Below, piece by piece: positions 6,685-14,495 of a stretch of DNA of 21,429 nt. Both the position numbers and the translations under genes were made by a program. How positions within the stretch are numbered: the stretch's first letter is position 1; every line of letters begins with the position of its first letter. Source of the stretch: a virus. Below the pieces are notes generated by a model. That model did no database searches and had not been told where the DNA came from. It saw nothing but the letters and a program-made list of their open reading frames with translations. The stretch spans positions 1 through 21,429 of IMG/VR virus record IMGVR_UViG_3300027580_000032; one strand, 5' to 3'.

Positions 6685-6715
6685 GGGGGCAGGATGCGTT
6701 CCTGCCCTCTTTTTC
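6685..6715 (+). terminator. Strong intrinsic terminator after the head genes
   Basis: GGGCAGGA at 6687-6694 pairs perfectly with TCCTGCCC at 6700-6707 around the five-base loop TGCGT; a G-U and a G-C pair extend the stem to ten. TCTTTTTC follows at once. This is a textbook Rho-independent terminator on the + strand. It separates the highly expressed head genes from the tail genes. Confidence 0.87.
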
Positions 6716-6731
6716 TGCGCACGGAGGACCT

Positions 6732-7079
6732 ATGCTGACGAGCATCTTGATCGGCGCCGGAACGACCCTGGCCGGCATCATCGTTCGCTTGCTCTGGAAC
6801 CGCAAGGTGGGGCGCCATATGCGCGCCAAGTGGCACCGCCGGTGGCTCACCCGGTGCGGCGTCACCGTCGGCAAGACCATGCTGCGGATGCCGACCCCGA
6901 GCGGCTTTGAGCTATGGGAGGTAGAAGACCTGGACGGGTCCGACATGCTGCTGCGCAACCTGTCGTCGCCGGGCCACGAGCGAACCACGTTCCGGTGGTA
7001 CCCCATCGCGCGGCTCCGGAAGGAGGGGATTGATTTCGTCGAGGTAACAGGGAGCGACGGCGATGGCCGACAAGGTTGA
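6732..7079 (+). CDS. Hypothetical basic protein with N-terminal membrane segment (115 aa)
   Basis: The frame is open upstream through the terminator, but GGAGGA at 6723-6728 places the true start at the ATG at 6732, downstream of the hairpin. Residues 2-21 (LTSILIGAGTTLAGIIVRLL) form one clear membrane helix. It is followed by a strongly basic stretch, WNRKVGRHMRAKWHRRW, which by the positive-inside rule would keep the C-terminal part in the cytoplasm. The rest has TPSGFELWEVEDLDGSDMLL and a TTFRWYPIARLRKEG block that look like short strands. It overlaps tail tubular A by 17 bp. I do not recognise the family. It might be a tail-assembly factor or a membrane-active lysis or superinfection protein, but nothing decides this. 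Confidence 0.72.
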   Translation: MLTSILIGAGTTLAGIIVRLLWNRKVGRHMRAKWHRRWLTRCGVTVGKTMLRMPTPSGFELWEVEDLDGSDMLLRNLSSPGHERTTFRWYPIARLRKEGIDFVEVTGSDGDGRQG

Positions 7080-7701
7080 GCTTGCCAACCTCGCCCTCCA
7101 GGAGATGGGCGCCGAACCCATCACGTCCCTCACGGAGGACTCCAAGACGGCACGGGTTATGAACCTGCGCCTGGACCCCCTGCTCGATAGCTTCCTTCGG
7201 TCGCACCCGTGGAACTTTGCCAAGGACCGGGCGCGCCTGTCGAAGCTGGTGGAGGAACCGGCGTTCGGGTTCCAGTTCGCCTACGCGCTGCCGTCGGACT
7301 GGGTGCGCACGCTTCACGTGGTCACGGATGGGAACAACCTTCCGGAGCAACAGGTCACCGAGCCGCACTACAAGATAGAGGGCCGGCGTCTTCTGGCAAA
7401 CCACGAGGAGGTGTTCCTGATCTACATCCGCCGAGTGGTGAACACCGAGGAGTGGGACCCCCTGGCTCTGGACGCTTTCGTGCTCATGCTGGCAAGCCGG
7501 ACGGCTCGGGCGATCACGCAGAACCTTGATCTGGCGCAATCTCTCGCTAACGACTTCCGGACCAAGCTCCAAGAGGCCCGGCACACCGACGCCACCGACG
7601 AGCCGGCCCAGCGGATCGAGAGCGACGAGTGGCTCGTCTCCCGCTTCGACGGCGGGGCCACGCGCCCATTTGGCTTCCGCGGGATCGACACGGAGGGCTG
7701 A
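7063..7701 (+). CDS. Tail tubular protein A (T7 gp11-like)
   Basis: This 212-aa protein forms the ring that binds below the portal and closes the head after packaging. The family signature is visible: VELANLALQEMGAEPITSL near the start, then a helix LRLDPLLDSFLRSHPWNFA at about residues 35-53, where HPWNFA is the hallmark, RARLSKL, then FGFQFAYALPSDWVRTLHV at about 67-85, and a C-terminal long helix with LASRTARAIT. The length is normal for the family (about 190-220 aa). GGGAG at 7050-7054 is eight bases before the ATG, inside the end of the preceding gene. The stop is two bases before the ATG of tail tubular B. Confidence 0.93.
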   Translation: MADKVELANLALQEMGAEPITSLTEDSKTARVMNLRLDPLLDSFLRSHPWNFAKDRARLSKLVEEPAFGFQFAYALPSDWVRTLHVVTDGNNLPEQQVTEPHYKIEGRRLLANHEEVFLIYIRRVVNTEEWDPLALDAFVLMLASRTARAITQNLDLAQSLANDFRTKLQEARHTDATDEPAQRIESDEWLVSRFDGGATRPFGFRGIDTEG

Positions 7702-7703
7702 AC

Positions 7704-10472
7704 ATGCCAAGCCTTGACGTCGTTCAGACAAACTTCACGCGCGGTGAACTCAGCCCTCGCCTTCGGAGCCGGCTGGATTTCGAGGGCTTCTTTAACGGCG
7801 TGGCGGAGATGCGGAACTTCTTCCCGGTGGTCCAGGGCGCGGCGGTAAAGCGCCCGGGCACTCGGCACGTCAACCGCCAGGATGGCGCCGCGCGGCTGGT
7901 GCCGTTTGAGTTCAACGTCGAGCAGACCTACGTCTTCGCGTTTGAAGACCAAGCGGTGAAAATCTACACGGAAAACCCGGTCAGCGAGAACCGCCGCTTG
8001 CGCCTGAACAACACCGTGTTGTCGGCGCGCGAAATCGGGCAGTTCGCGATCACCAACGGAACTTTCGACAGCGACCTTTCAAACTGGACGACGTCCAGTG
8101 GGTCGAGCAGTTCCGTGACGCAGAACAACGGCCGCGCCGAAATCCAAGTCGCCGCCGGCGAAAGCGCGGGTATCGAGCAAGAGCTTGACGTTGCCCTGAT
8201 CGGCACGGAAAAGGACCACTTCGTTCGCTTTGAAATCGGCACGGTCTTGGCGCAGAAAGGCCAAGAAGTGGAGTTCCGGGTCGGCACGGTATCCGGGGCA
8301 CAGGACGTCCAATTTCACCGGCTCCAGCCGGGGACCCACCTCGTCAAGTTCAACCCCGGCGAAAACGACACGGTGTTCCTGTCGTTCAATGTCGTAGAAC
8401 CTGACAGTGATATAACAGTATTTGTGGATAATGTCGTCGGATTTGCAAATGAAGATGTATTTCTGCCGACGCCCTATTCTGCGGATGAGGTCAATCAACT
8501 TTCTTGGGCACAATCCGCTGACATTCTGTTCTTGACGCACCCCAACTATTTTCCACGAGAGCTTCGGCGCTTGAGCGAAAACGAGTTCTCGCTCGTGTTC
8601 TACGACTTCAAGGATGGTCCGTTCGACGACCCAAACCAGACCGACACGGAATTGGAGTTCAGCGCAGCGACCGGCACGGTAACCGTCACCGCGAGTTCGA
8701 CCGACGGGATTAACGGGGGAGACGGCTTCAAAGCGTCGGATGTCGGGCGGCTGATCCGGTTCCGGCCGGAGGACCCCGCCAGCGTGACCCCGGCCACCGA
8801 CGGAACCACGGCGGAGTTCACCTTCGACTTCCCCGTTGCCTCCGAGGACGATGTCCGGGTGACGCTGACCAACATTGGCGGCAGCGAAGCAATCCAGAAC
8901 ATCGGCGAGGGGGCCACCATCGAAGCCATCCCCGAGGTGGACTACAAGCTGACGCTGAACGACGACGGCCGGGGCGGGACGGTGGACTTCGGCGTCTCCA
9001 AGCCGCCGGCGTCCGAGATCGAAGTCAATATCACCCGGGACAATTCGTTTTGGGGCTGGGCGGAGATCATCTCCGTCGAGAGCAACACAAGCCTGACCGT
9101 TGTGGTCAGGAATGACGGAGGTCTGGCCGGCCTTGGCCCGGCGCCGACGTGGCGCCTCGGCTCGTGGACCGGGTCCGGCTCCGGGTTCCCGCACGTGGTC
9201 ACGTTCCACGACCAGCGGCTCACGTTCGGGAGCAGTTTCCGGAACCCGCAGAACCTGTGGATGAGCCGCACGGCGGCGTTCGACAGCCATCAGCCGACGG
9301 AAAGCGACGGGACGGTCAACCCGGACAACGCGCTCGACGTCGAACTCGCGACGTCCCAGGTGAACTTCATCCGGTGGATCAGTAGCTTCTCCAACGGGCT
9401 GGCGGTCGGCACCAGCGGCAGCGAGTTCCTGATCCGGAAGTCCGGCACCGCGGAACCTTTGGGGCCAGAAAACATCCAGGTCCAGAAACAGACGCGCCGC
9501 GGCAGCGCGCCGTTCGTGCCCGAGGCGAACGTGGGGCACTCGATCTTTTTCGTTCAGCGGGACCAGCAAACGCTTCGAGAGGCAGCGTTCGACTTCGACA
9601 CAAATGGCCTTGTTGCCCGAGACATGTCCGTTTTCAGTGAACACCTTCTGCGTTCGGGCGTGTCACGAATGGCGTACCAGCAATCGCCGGAAAGCATTTT
9701 GTGGCTGTTGACAAATGACGGAAACCTTGTTGGGTTTACAATTGAAAGTGACCAACAGGTTTTCGGATGGACAAAGCATAACGTCAGCGGTAAAATCGTA
9801 TCTATTACTGTAATCACGGACCCGGCGAGCGCAAACGACCGCCTGTGGATGGTCGTGGAGCGCACCATCAACGGCACCACGCAGCGCCACGTCGAGTTCA
9901 TGGAAGGCCCGTGGTTCGGCGACCGGGACCCCGTCGAGGAAGCGTTCTTCGTGGATGCGGGGGCTACTGTGGTGAACCCGTTTCCGGACAACGCAGTCCG
10001 GGAGGGCCTGGACCACCTGGAGGGCGAGGAGGTTGCGATCCTGGCGGACGGCGCGGTCGCTGACCGCAAAACCGTCGAGAACGGCCGGGTGACCCTGGAG
10101 ACCAACAACGAGAGCCGGTTGGCGACGACGATCCACGTGGGGTTGCCCTACACGGCTCGGATCGAGACGTTCCCGTACGACCAGGGCCAGCGCGGCAGTA
10201 CCTCGAAAGGGAAGGTCAAGCGGATCAGCGAAATCGAAATCCAGTTTTTCGAGACCGTGGGTCTCTTGTACGGTCGCAAGGAACTCGACCGGTTGCCGTT
10301 CCGAAGCAGTTCGGACCCCATGAGCCAACCGGTGCAGCCGTTCACGGGCGTGCGCGAGGTGAAGATGCCGGCGGACTTCTCGCCCCAGGCCATCGTGCAG
10401 ATCGAGAGCGACCAGCCGCTCCCAGCGACGATCCTGTCGCTCACCATCGACATGGTTTTCGAGGACCTGTGA
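7704..10472 (+). CDS. Tail tubular protein B (T7 gp12-like nozzle)
   Basis: The protein is 922 aa from the ATG at 7704, which has GGAGGG six bases upstream (7692-7697); an earlier in-frame ATG lies inside tail tubular A and is not favoured. It forms the tail nozzle. Family blocks in order: NFTRGELSPRLRSRLDF near the start, AAVKRPGTRHV at about 48-58, YSADEVNQLSWAQSADILFL near 258-277, WGWAEI at 450-455, FHDQRLTFGS and SEFLIRK in the middle, then FVPEANVGHSIFFVQRD, ILWLLTNDGNLVGFT and a beta-rich C terminus. Residues 362-447 look like an added tail-fibre-type beta domain. Two stretches of DNA (about 8395-8560 and 9600-9830) are much more AT-rich than the rest. Its TGA overlaps the next ATG. 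Confidence 0.93.
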   Translation: MPSLDVVQTNFTRGELSPRLRSRLDFEGFFNGVAEMRNFFPVVQGAAVKRPGTRHVNRQDGAARLVPFEFNVEQTYVFAFEDQAVKIYTENPVSENRRLRLNNTVLSAREIGQFAITNGTFDSDLSNWTTSSGSSSSVTQNNGRAEIQVAAGESAGIEQELDVALIGTEKDHFVRFEIGTVLAQKGQEVEFRVGTVSGAQDVQFHRLQPGTHLVKFNPGENDTVFLSFNVVEPDSDITVFVDNVVGFANEDVFLPTPYSADEVNQLSWAQSADILFLTHPNYFPRELRRLSENEFSLVFYDFKDGPFDDPNQTDTELEFSAATGTVTVTASSTDGINGGDGFKASDVGRLIRFRPEDPASVTPATDGTTAEFTFDFPVASEDDVRVTLTNIGGSEAIQNIGEGATIEAIPEVDYKLTLNDDGRGGTVDFGVSKPPASEIEVNITRDNSFWGWAEIISVESNTSLTVVVRNDGGLAGLGPAPTWRLGSWTGSGSGFPHVVTFHDQRLTFGSSFRNPQNLWMSRTAAFDSHQPTESDGTVNPDNALDVELATSQVNFIRWISSFSNGLAVGTSGSEFLIRKSGTAEPLGPENIQVQKQTRRGSAPFVPEANVGHSIFFVQRDQQTLREAAFDFDTNGLVARDMSVFSEHLLRSGVSRMAYQQSPESILWLLTNDGNLVGFTIESDQQVFGWTKHNVSGKIVSITVITDPASANDRLWMVVERTINGTTQRHVEFMEGPWFGDRDPVEEAFFVDAGATVVNPFPDNAVREGLDHLEGEEVAILADGAVADRKTVENGRVTLETNNESRLATTIHVGLPYTARIETFPYDQGQRGSTSKGKVKRISEIEIQFFETVGLLYGRKELDRLPFRSSSDPMSQPVQPFTGVREVKMPADFSPQAIVQIESDQPLPATILSLTIDMVFEDL

Positions 10473-10885
10473 TGCACCGTGAAGACCTCTACCCCGGAGA
10501 CGTGGACCGCATCGAGCCACAGGCTTCGCAGCAAGGGATCGACTTCTCGGCGTGGGATGGCGCGCCCGGATGGAAGATCGTGGACAGCGATGGGACCATT
10601 CAGGCGATCTTCGCGCTCCCCGAGGTGGAACCTGGGCGCGTGGCGGCGTTCACGATTTTCAGCCGGCACCTGACCGTGGAGGCGTTGAAATTCTCCGCGC
10701 GGGAGGCGTGCGATTTCCTTCACGAGTGGGGTGACTTCCGCCGGTGCGAAGCGTATGTTCTGGAAGGGAACGACCACGAGATGCGGTGGTGCTGGAAGAC
10801 GCTCGGGATGAAGCTGGAGGGCAAGCTGAGAAAGTTTGCGCCAGACGGCCGGTCGTGCTATATTTTCAGCGTGGTGAGGGAGTAG
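10472..10885 (+). CDS. GNAT-like acetyltransferase-fold protein at the T7 gp13 position
   Basis: The protein is 137 aa from the ATG at 10472, which overlaps the previous TGA; GAGGA at 10461-10465 is six bases upstream. A GTG one codon earlier is possible. The first part is helical and polar; then come strands GWKIVDSDGTIQAIFALPEV and AFTIFS, and a C-terminal block WCWKTLGMKLEGKLRKFAPD followed by SCYIFSVVRE. That last block has the shape of the end of the GNAT fold (helix, LGM/F, EG-x-L/R strand, final aromatic strand). Similar small GNAT-like proteins lie between the tail tube and internal virion genes of many podoviruses, in the place of T7 gp13. Acetyltransferase activity is not shown; the acetyl-CoA loop is not evident. 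Confidence 0.75.
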   Translation: MHREDLYPGDVDRIEPQASQQGIDFSAWDGAPGWKIVDSDGTIQAIFALPEVEPGRVAAFTIFSRHLTVEALKFSAREACDFLHEWGDFRRCEAYVLEGNDHEMRWCWKTLGMKLEGKLRKFAPDGRSCYIFSVVRE

Positions 10886-10888
10886 ACC

Positions 10889-11476
10889 ATGGGCATCGAA
10901 ACAGCCATCGCGCTTTCCGTTGCGGGCAGTCTCGTGACCGCGGCAGGCCAGTTCTCCGCGGCGCAGCAACGCGCCCAAACTGCGGAGACGAATGCGAAGC
11001 TCGCCCGCATTGAAAGCCGTCGCCAGCAACAGCGCGCCCAACTTCAACGCGAGATTGGGTCGGCCGAAGCGGAACGGCGCGCTCGTGCCGGCGAAGAACA
11101 GATCGGCGCCGCCCGGGCCGCGGTCGGGGCCAGCGGCGTCCAGCTAACGGGGACGTCGCAAGATGCTATTGCTGACGTGGCCCTTGAGGCTGAACTGAAC
11201 GAGGAACTCGCCACCTTCGAGAGCGAAATCCAAGCCCAGGAACTGGAGCGTGGCGCCGCGCGCTCGCTCACCCAGGCCAACGCATTGGAGAGCAGAGCAG
11301 ATGCAGCGAGAACCGCGGGGGCGATCCAGCTTGGTGGGTCTGTACTTGGCACAGCGGGTCAGGCATTGGGCCGCATTGGCGGCGGAAGTCCTGGCGGCAG
11401 CCCCGGCGGGGGCGCGGGCGGCGGCGGCCCGCCTAGCCCCGGTAATCTTGCTGGCGGCGTTGGCGGCGGTAGGTAA
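10889..11476 (+). CDS. Internal virion protein (T7 gp14-like)
   Basis: This 195-aa protein is probably carried in the head and ejected at infection to form the outer-membrane part of the DNA channel. GAGGGAG at 10876-10882 is six bases before the ATG. Residues 3-25 (IETAIALSVAGSLVTAAGQFSAA in part) form a hydrophobic helix, then comes an Ala/Gln/Arg-rich coiled coil with NAKLARIESRRQQQRAQLQR, then GEEQIGAARAAVGASGVQL, a small Gly turn GTSQDAIADVALEAEL, another coiled coil, a second weakly hydrophobic helix, and a flexible Gly/Ser/Pro tail. The RAAVGASGV turn followed by G-T-x-x-D is a common signature of gp14-type proteins in podoviruses. The stop lies 13 bases before the next ATG. Confidence 0.82.
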   Translation: MGIETAIALSVAGSLVTAAGQFSAAQQRAQTAETNAKLARIESRRQQQRAQLQREIGSAEAERRARAGEEQIGAARAAVGASGVQLTGTSQDAIADVALEAELNEELATFESEIQAQELERGAARSLTQANALESRADAARTAGAIQLGGSVLGTAGQALGRIGGGSPGGSPGGGAGGGGPPSPGNLAGGVGGGR

Positions 11477-11489
11477 ACACGAGGTTAAT

Positions 11490-14400
11490 ATGGTCCGCAT
11501 TCCCGACAATTTTCAGTCCCGACTTCCGAACGTCGGAGCGCCGACGGGCGCTGGCCGCATTGACACCTCCACGGCCACGCAAGAGGCCCTGGCCGGCGCA
11601 GGCCGACAGCTTCAACAGTTCGGCGACCAGATGTTCCAGCAAAGCGTGACCGAGCAAGCGTCGAAACTTGAGCTTCAAGGTCAGCAACAGCTTGAACAAC
11701 TCCAGAACGAAGCGATCCAGCAAGAGGACTTTCGCACCGCGCCGGATACGTTCCGCGAACGCGCGAAGAACACAGTCAGCGAAGTGGTCAACCGGGCCAA
11801 CCCCACTGTTCAAGCTGAGGTCCGGGGCCGTCTGGCGCGGCAGGCGGCCACGATGACGAGCCAACTCCGCGAGCGCAGCGTCAGCATGAGCCGAGACGCG
11901 ACCGAGGCCGCGGTCAACAACCAGCTACAGGCGCTCTCGAAACAGTACGCGCAGACCGACCGTCCCACCGCGCGAAAGGAACTGCGGTCGCAGATGCAGC
12001 AAACGGCGGAGCGGCTTCGCTCGGCGGGCTTGACCGGCCCGGAGGTGGAGCAACAGCAACGTCGCGCGCTTGCGACGGCGGACGCTGCGCGCGTCCAACA
12101 GCTTCTGAACCAGGACAAAGTCGATGGGGCTTCCGAGTTCCTGGCCCAGTCCGAAGACATCTCGGTTGACCAGACGCGCATCTTGAAGAACCGGATCGAC
12201 GCGAAGCGCCGGGAGGTCAACCAGCGGCTACGCGGCGCGTTGCAGGTCGCCGAAGACCACTTCATGTCCACCGGGCAGCTTCCGAAGGTCAACGTCGGGC
12301 CGTTCGAGACGCTGGAGGAGTTCGAGAACCAAGCGGAAGGCACCGAGGTAGGGCGCGCGTTGCGGGGCCTGCGCAACAACGCATCGTTCATCCAAAACCA
12401 CGGCTCGAAAAGCATTGTCGAGCAGCAACAGCAGATCGCAAACCTCCAGGGTCAAGCCCAGCGGGACCCCAAAGTCCGTCGCCGCATGGAACTGGCGAAG
12501 CGCACGACCCGCGCGCAAGTGGATGCTCTCCAGAGCGATGACCCCTACGGGGCCGCAGCCCAACTCGGCCTTATCAGCGCGCAGCCCAATCTGCCGTTGC
12601 AGTCTGCCGCCCAGGGGGCCGACGGGGGACCCGAACTGGCCGAAGCTCTGAACAAGCGGATCGAGGCGCAGCAATCGCTTACGGCCCACCTTACCGGGCA
12701 GCGCCCGGACGACGCGACGCTCGGCGGGCAGGTGGACCTGTTGAAGGAAAGCGAGCGCGAGCAGCTTCAAGCCCTCCTGGACAGCCAGCCCGCGGCCGCA
12801 GCCACCACGCTCCTGCAACAGATGTCCCAGTCCCTCGGCCCGGATGGGACCCGGAAGCTGGCCGGCTCCCTGGCGAAGCAGAGCAACATCGTGGGGTTTG
12901 CCGCTCAGGTCGCGGGCGAAAGCCCTTCGGTCGCGAAAAAGGCTTTGCGGGGGCGCGCCGCCGCGGACGCCGGGGTGAAGGTGCCGGGGGAAGCGGACAC
13001 GGAGTTCCGAAACGCAGTCGGCCGTTCGCTGTCCATTCAGGCCCGCCAGCGCGTCCGCCCGGTGACGGACGCCATCTACAAGACGATGGTCATCGACCAG
13101 GACCTCGACCCGAATGAGTTCCACGCCGATCAGTTCCAGAAGGCCGCTCGGCTGGCTGTTGGCGGCACGCTGGATAGCTCGGGCGAAGTGCGCGGTGGCC
13201 CGGTAGAGGTCAACGGCCGCGTCACGCTGCCGCCGCGCCGGGGCATGGAGGAAAACGAGACCCGCGATGCGTTCGAGGCGCTGGCGGAGGAACGCAACGC
13301 GCCCGCCATCCAGAACCACGCAAATGGGCTTCCGGCCCGCGTGAACAGCCAGGGCGAGTTTGAACAGCTTAATCTCGAAGACCTGGAAGACGCGCAGCCG
13401 CGCCACGTCGGCGGCGGCCGGTACGTGATGCGGTTCAACCAGGACGGCAAGGCGATCCACGCGGTGGACCCCCAAACGGGCGAGCCGCGCGGCGCATTCG
13501 TTATCAACATGCGCGACGCTCTGGACAGCGGCGATCTCCAAACCAAGCCGCGGGAAGGCAAGACGATCATCGACATCCCGTTGCTGGGCGAAATCAACGT
13601 CGGCAGCACCGGGGTCGCCGAGGAGTTCGGCACGGAGCCGAACCAGCCGCAGCCCATCGGGCGCGGTGGTCCGGGCCAGCGCGGGCAGACGGAGTTCATT
13701 ACGCCCGGGAACACCGGCCCGCCGATCCGGCAGGGCTTCGGCTCCATGTTCAGCCGGGCGTTCCGCGGCGCGGTGGACTTCCTGACCGAGGACGACGGCG
13801 GTGACCCCGGAGTGGTGACCGTTGACGTCCCGTCGCGCCCGCCGCGCGGCGTGGGCCAGACCTTCCAAGACCGCGCGGTCCCAAAGCCGGGGAACGACGC
13901 TGACCGTCCGCCGATCCCGCCGACGAAGACCCGCGAAGTCCTGCGCGCTCTCCAGGCGCAGGTCCCCGACATGACGGTCAACGAAAAGAATGAACTTGAA
14001 GTTCCGGATGACGTTCTCCGAAATGTCAAGTTCCAATTTGCCGACGAACGGCCGTTCGACGCGGCTCCATTCCAAATGCCGCGCGGCATCCGGAACAACA
14101 ACCCCATGAACGTCAAGAACTTCGACATCCCGTGGCGTGGTTCCATTGATAACCCGACGGACGAAACCTTCGAGCAGTTCAACAATCCGGCGATGGGTAT
14201 TCGTGCGGGTCTCCGCGACCTTATGAACGACCACCTCAAAGATGGCAAAAAGACCATTCGCGGGTTGATCGGTGAGTTCGCTCCGGAGAGCGAGAACCCC
14301 ACCAGCGAGTACGTGAACTTCGTCTCGAACCGTGTCGGCGTGTCGCCGTCCGCTGAAATCGACTTCATCAAGCCCTCGTTGTTGCAGGACTTCGTCCGGG

Positions 14401-14495
14401 CGACCATCGAGTTCGAGAACGGGATACAGCCTTACAGCGACCGAACCATTGCTTCCGGCATCGCAATGGCGATTGAAAGCCAACCGGGGGCGTAA
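11490..14495 (+). CDS. Internal virion protein with C-terminal peptidoglycan-type domain
   Basis: The protein is 1001 aa. The frame is open for 80 codons further upstream across the gp14-like gene, but a GAGG five bases before the ATG at 11490 and normal spacing make this the start. The N-terminal 600 residues are Gln/Arg/Ala-rich helices (coiled coils), as in T7 gp15-type ejection proteins. The middle has a short beta block around RYVMRFNQDGKAIHAVDPQT and a Pro/Gly linker. Residues 864-990 start PRGIRNNNPMNVKNFDIPWR and include FEQFNNPAMGIRAGLRDLM, TIRGLIGEFAPESENPTSEY and VNFVSNRVGV. That order (RNNN-x-N, F-x-x-F-x-x-P-x-x-GIRA, FAP-x-x-EN-x-T) is that of a domain found in virion proteins linked to cell-wall opening. 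Enzymatic activity is inferred. Confidence 0.85.
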   Translation: MVRIPDNFQSRLPNVGAPTGAGRIDTSTATQEALAGAGRQLQQFGDQMFQQSVTEQASKLELQGQQQLEQLQNEAIQQEDFRTAPDTFRERAKNTVSEVVNRANPTVQAEVRGRLARQAATMTSQLRERSVSMSRDATEAAVNNQLQALSKQYAQTDRPTARKELRSQMQQTAERLRSAGLTGPEVEQQQRRALATADAARVQQLLNQDKVDGASEFLAQSEDISVDQTRILKNRIDAKRREVNQRLRGALQVAEDHFMSTGQLPKVNVGPFETLEEFENQAEGTEVGRALRGLRNNASFIQNHGSKSIVEQQQQIANLQGQAQRDPKVRRRMELAKRTTRAQVDALQSDDPYGAAAQLGLISAQPNLPLQSAAQGADGGPELAEALNKRIEAQQSLTAHLTGQRPDDATLGGQVDLLKESEREQLQALLDSQPAAAATTLLQQMSQSLGPDGTRKLAGSLAKQSNIVGFAAQVAGESPSVAKKALRGRAAADAGVKVPGEADTEFRNAVGRSLSIQARQRVRPVTDAIYKTMVIDQDLDPNEFHADQFQKAARLAVGGTLDSSGEVRGGPVEVNGRVTLPPRRGMEENETRDAFEALAEERNAPAIQNHANGLPARVNSQGEFEQLNLEDLEDAQPRHVGGGRYVMRFNQDGKAIHAVDPQTGEPRGAFVINMRDALDSGDLQTKPREGKTIIDIPLLGEINVGSTGVAEEFGTEPNQPQPIGRGGPGQRGQTEFITPGNTGPPIRQGFGSMFSRAFRGAVDFLTEDDGGDPGVVTVDVPSRPPRGVGQTFQDRAVPKPGNDADRPPIPPTKTREVLRALQAQVPDMTVNEKNELEVPDDVLRNVKFQFADERPFDAAPFQMPRGIRNNNPMNVKNFDIPWRGSIDNPTDETFEQFNNPAMGIRAGLRDLMNDHLKDGKKTIRGLIGEFAPESENPTSEYVNFVSNRVGVSPSAEIDFIKPSLLQDFVRATIEFENGIQPYSDRTIASGIAMAIESQPGA

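Noticed and set aside
6672-6731. A 20-codon upstream extension of the 115-aa membrane protein
   Set aside because: It would run through the intrinsic terminator hairpin; a GGAGGA precedes the ATG at 6732.
11250-11489. An 80-codon in-frame extension upstream of the 1001-aa internal virion gene
   Set aside because: It overlaps the gp14-like gene in another frame and has low-complexity Ala/Arg/Pro content, while the ATG at 11490 has a GAGG five bases upstream.
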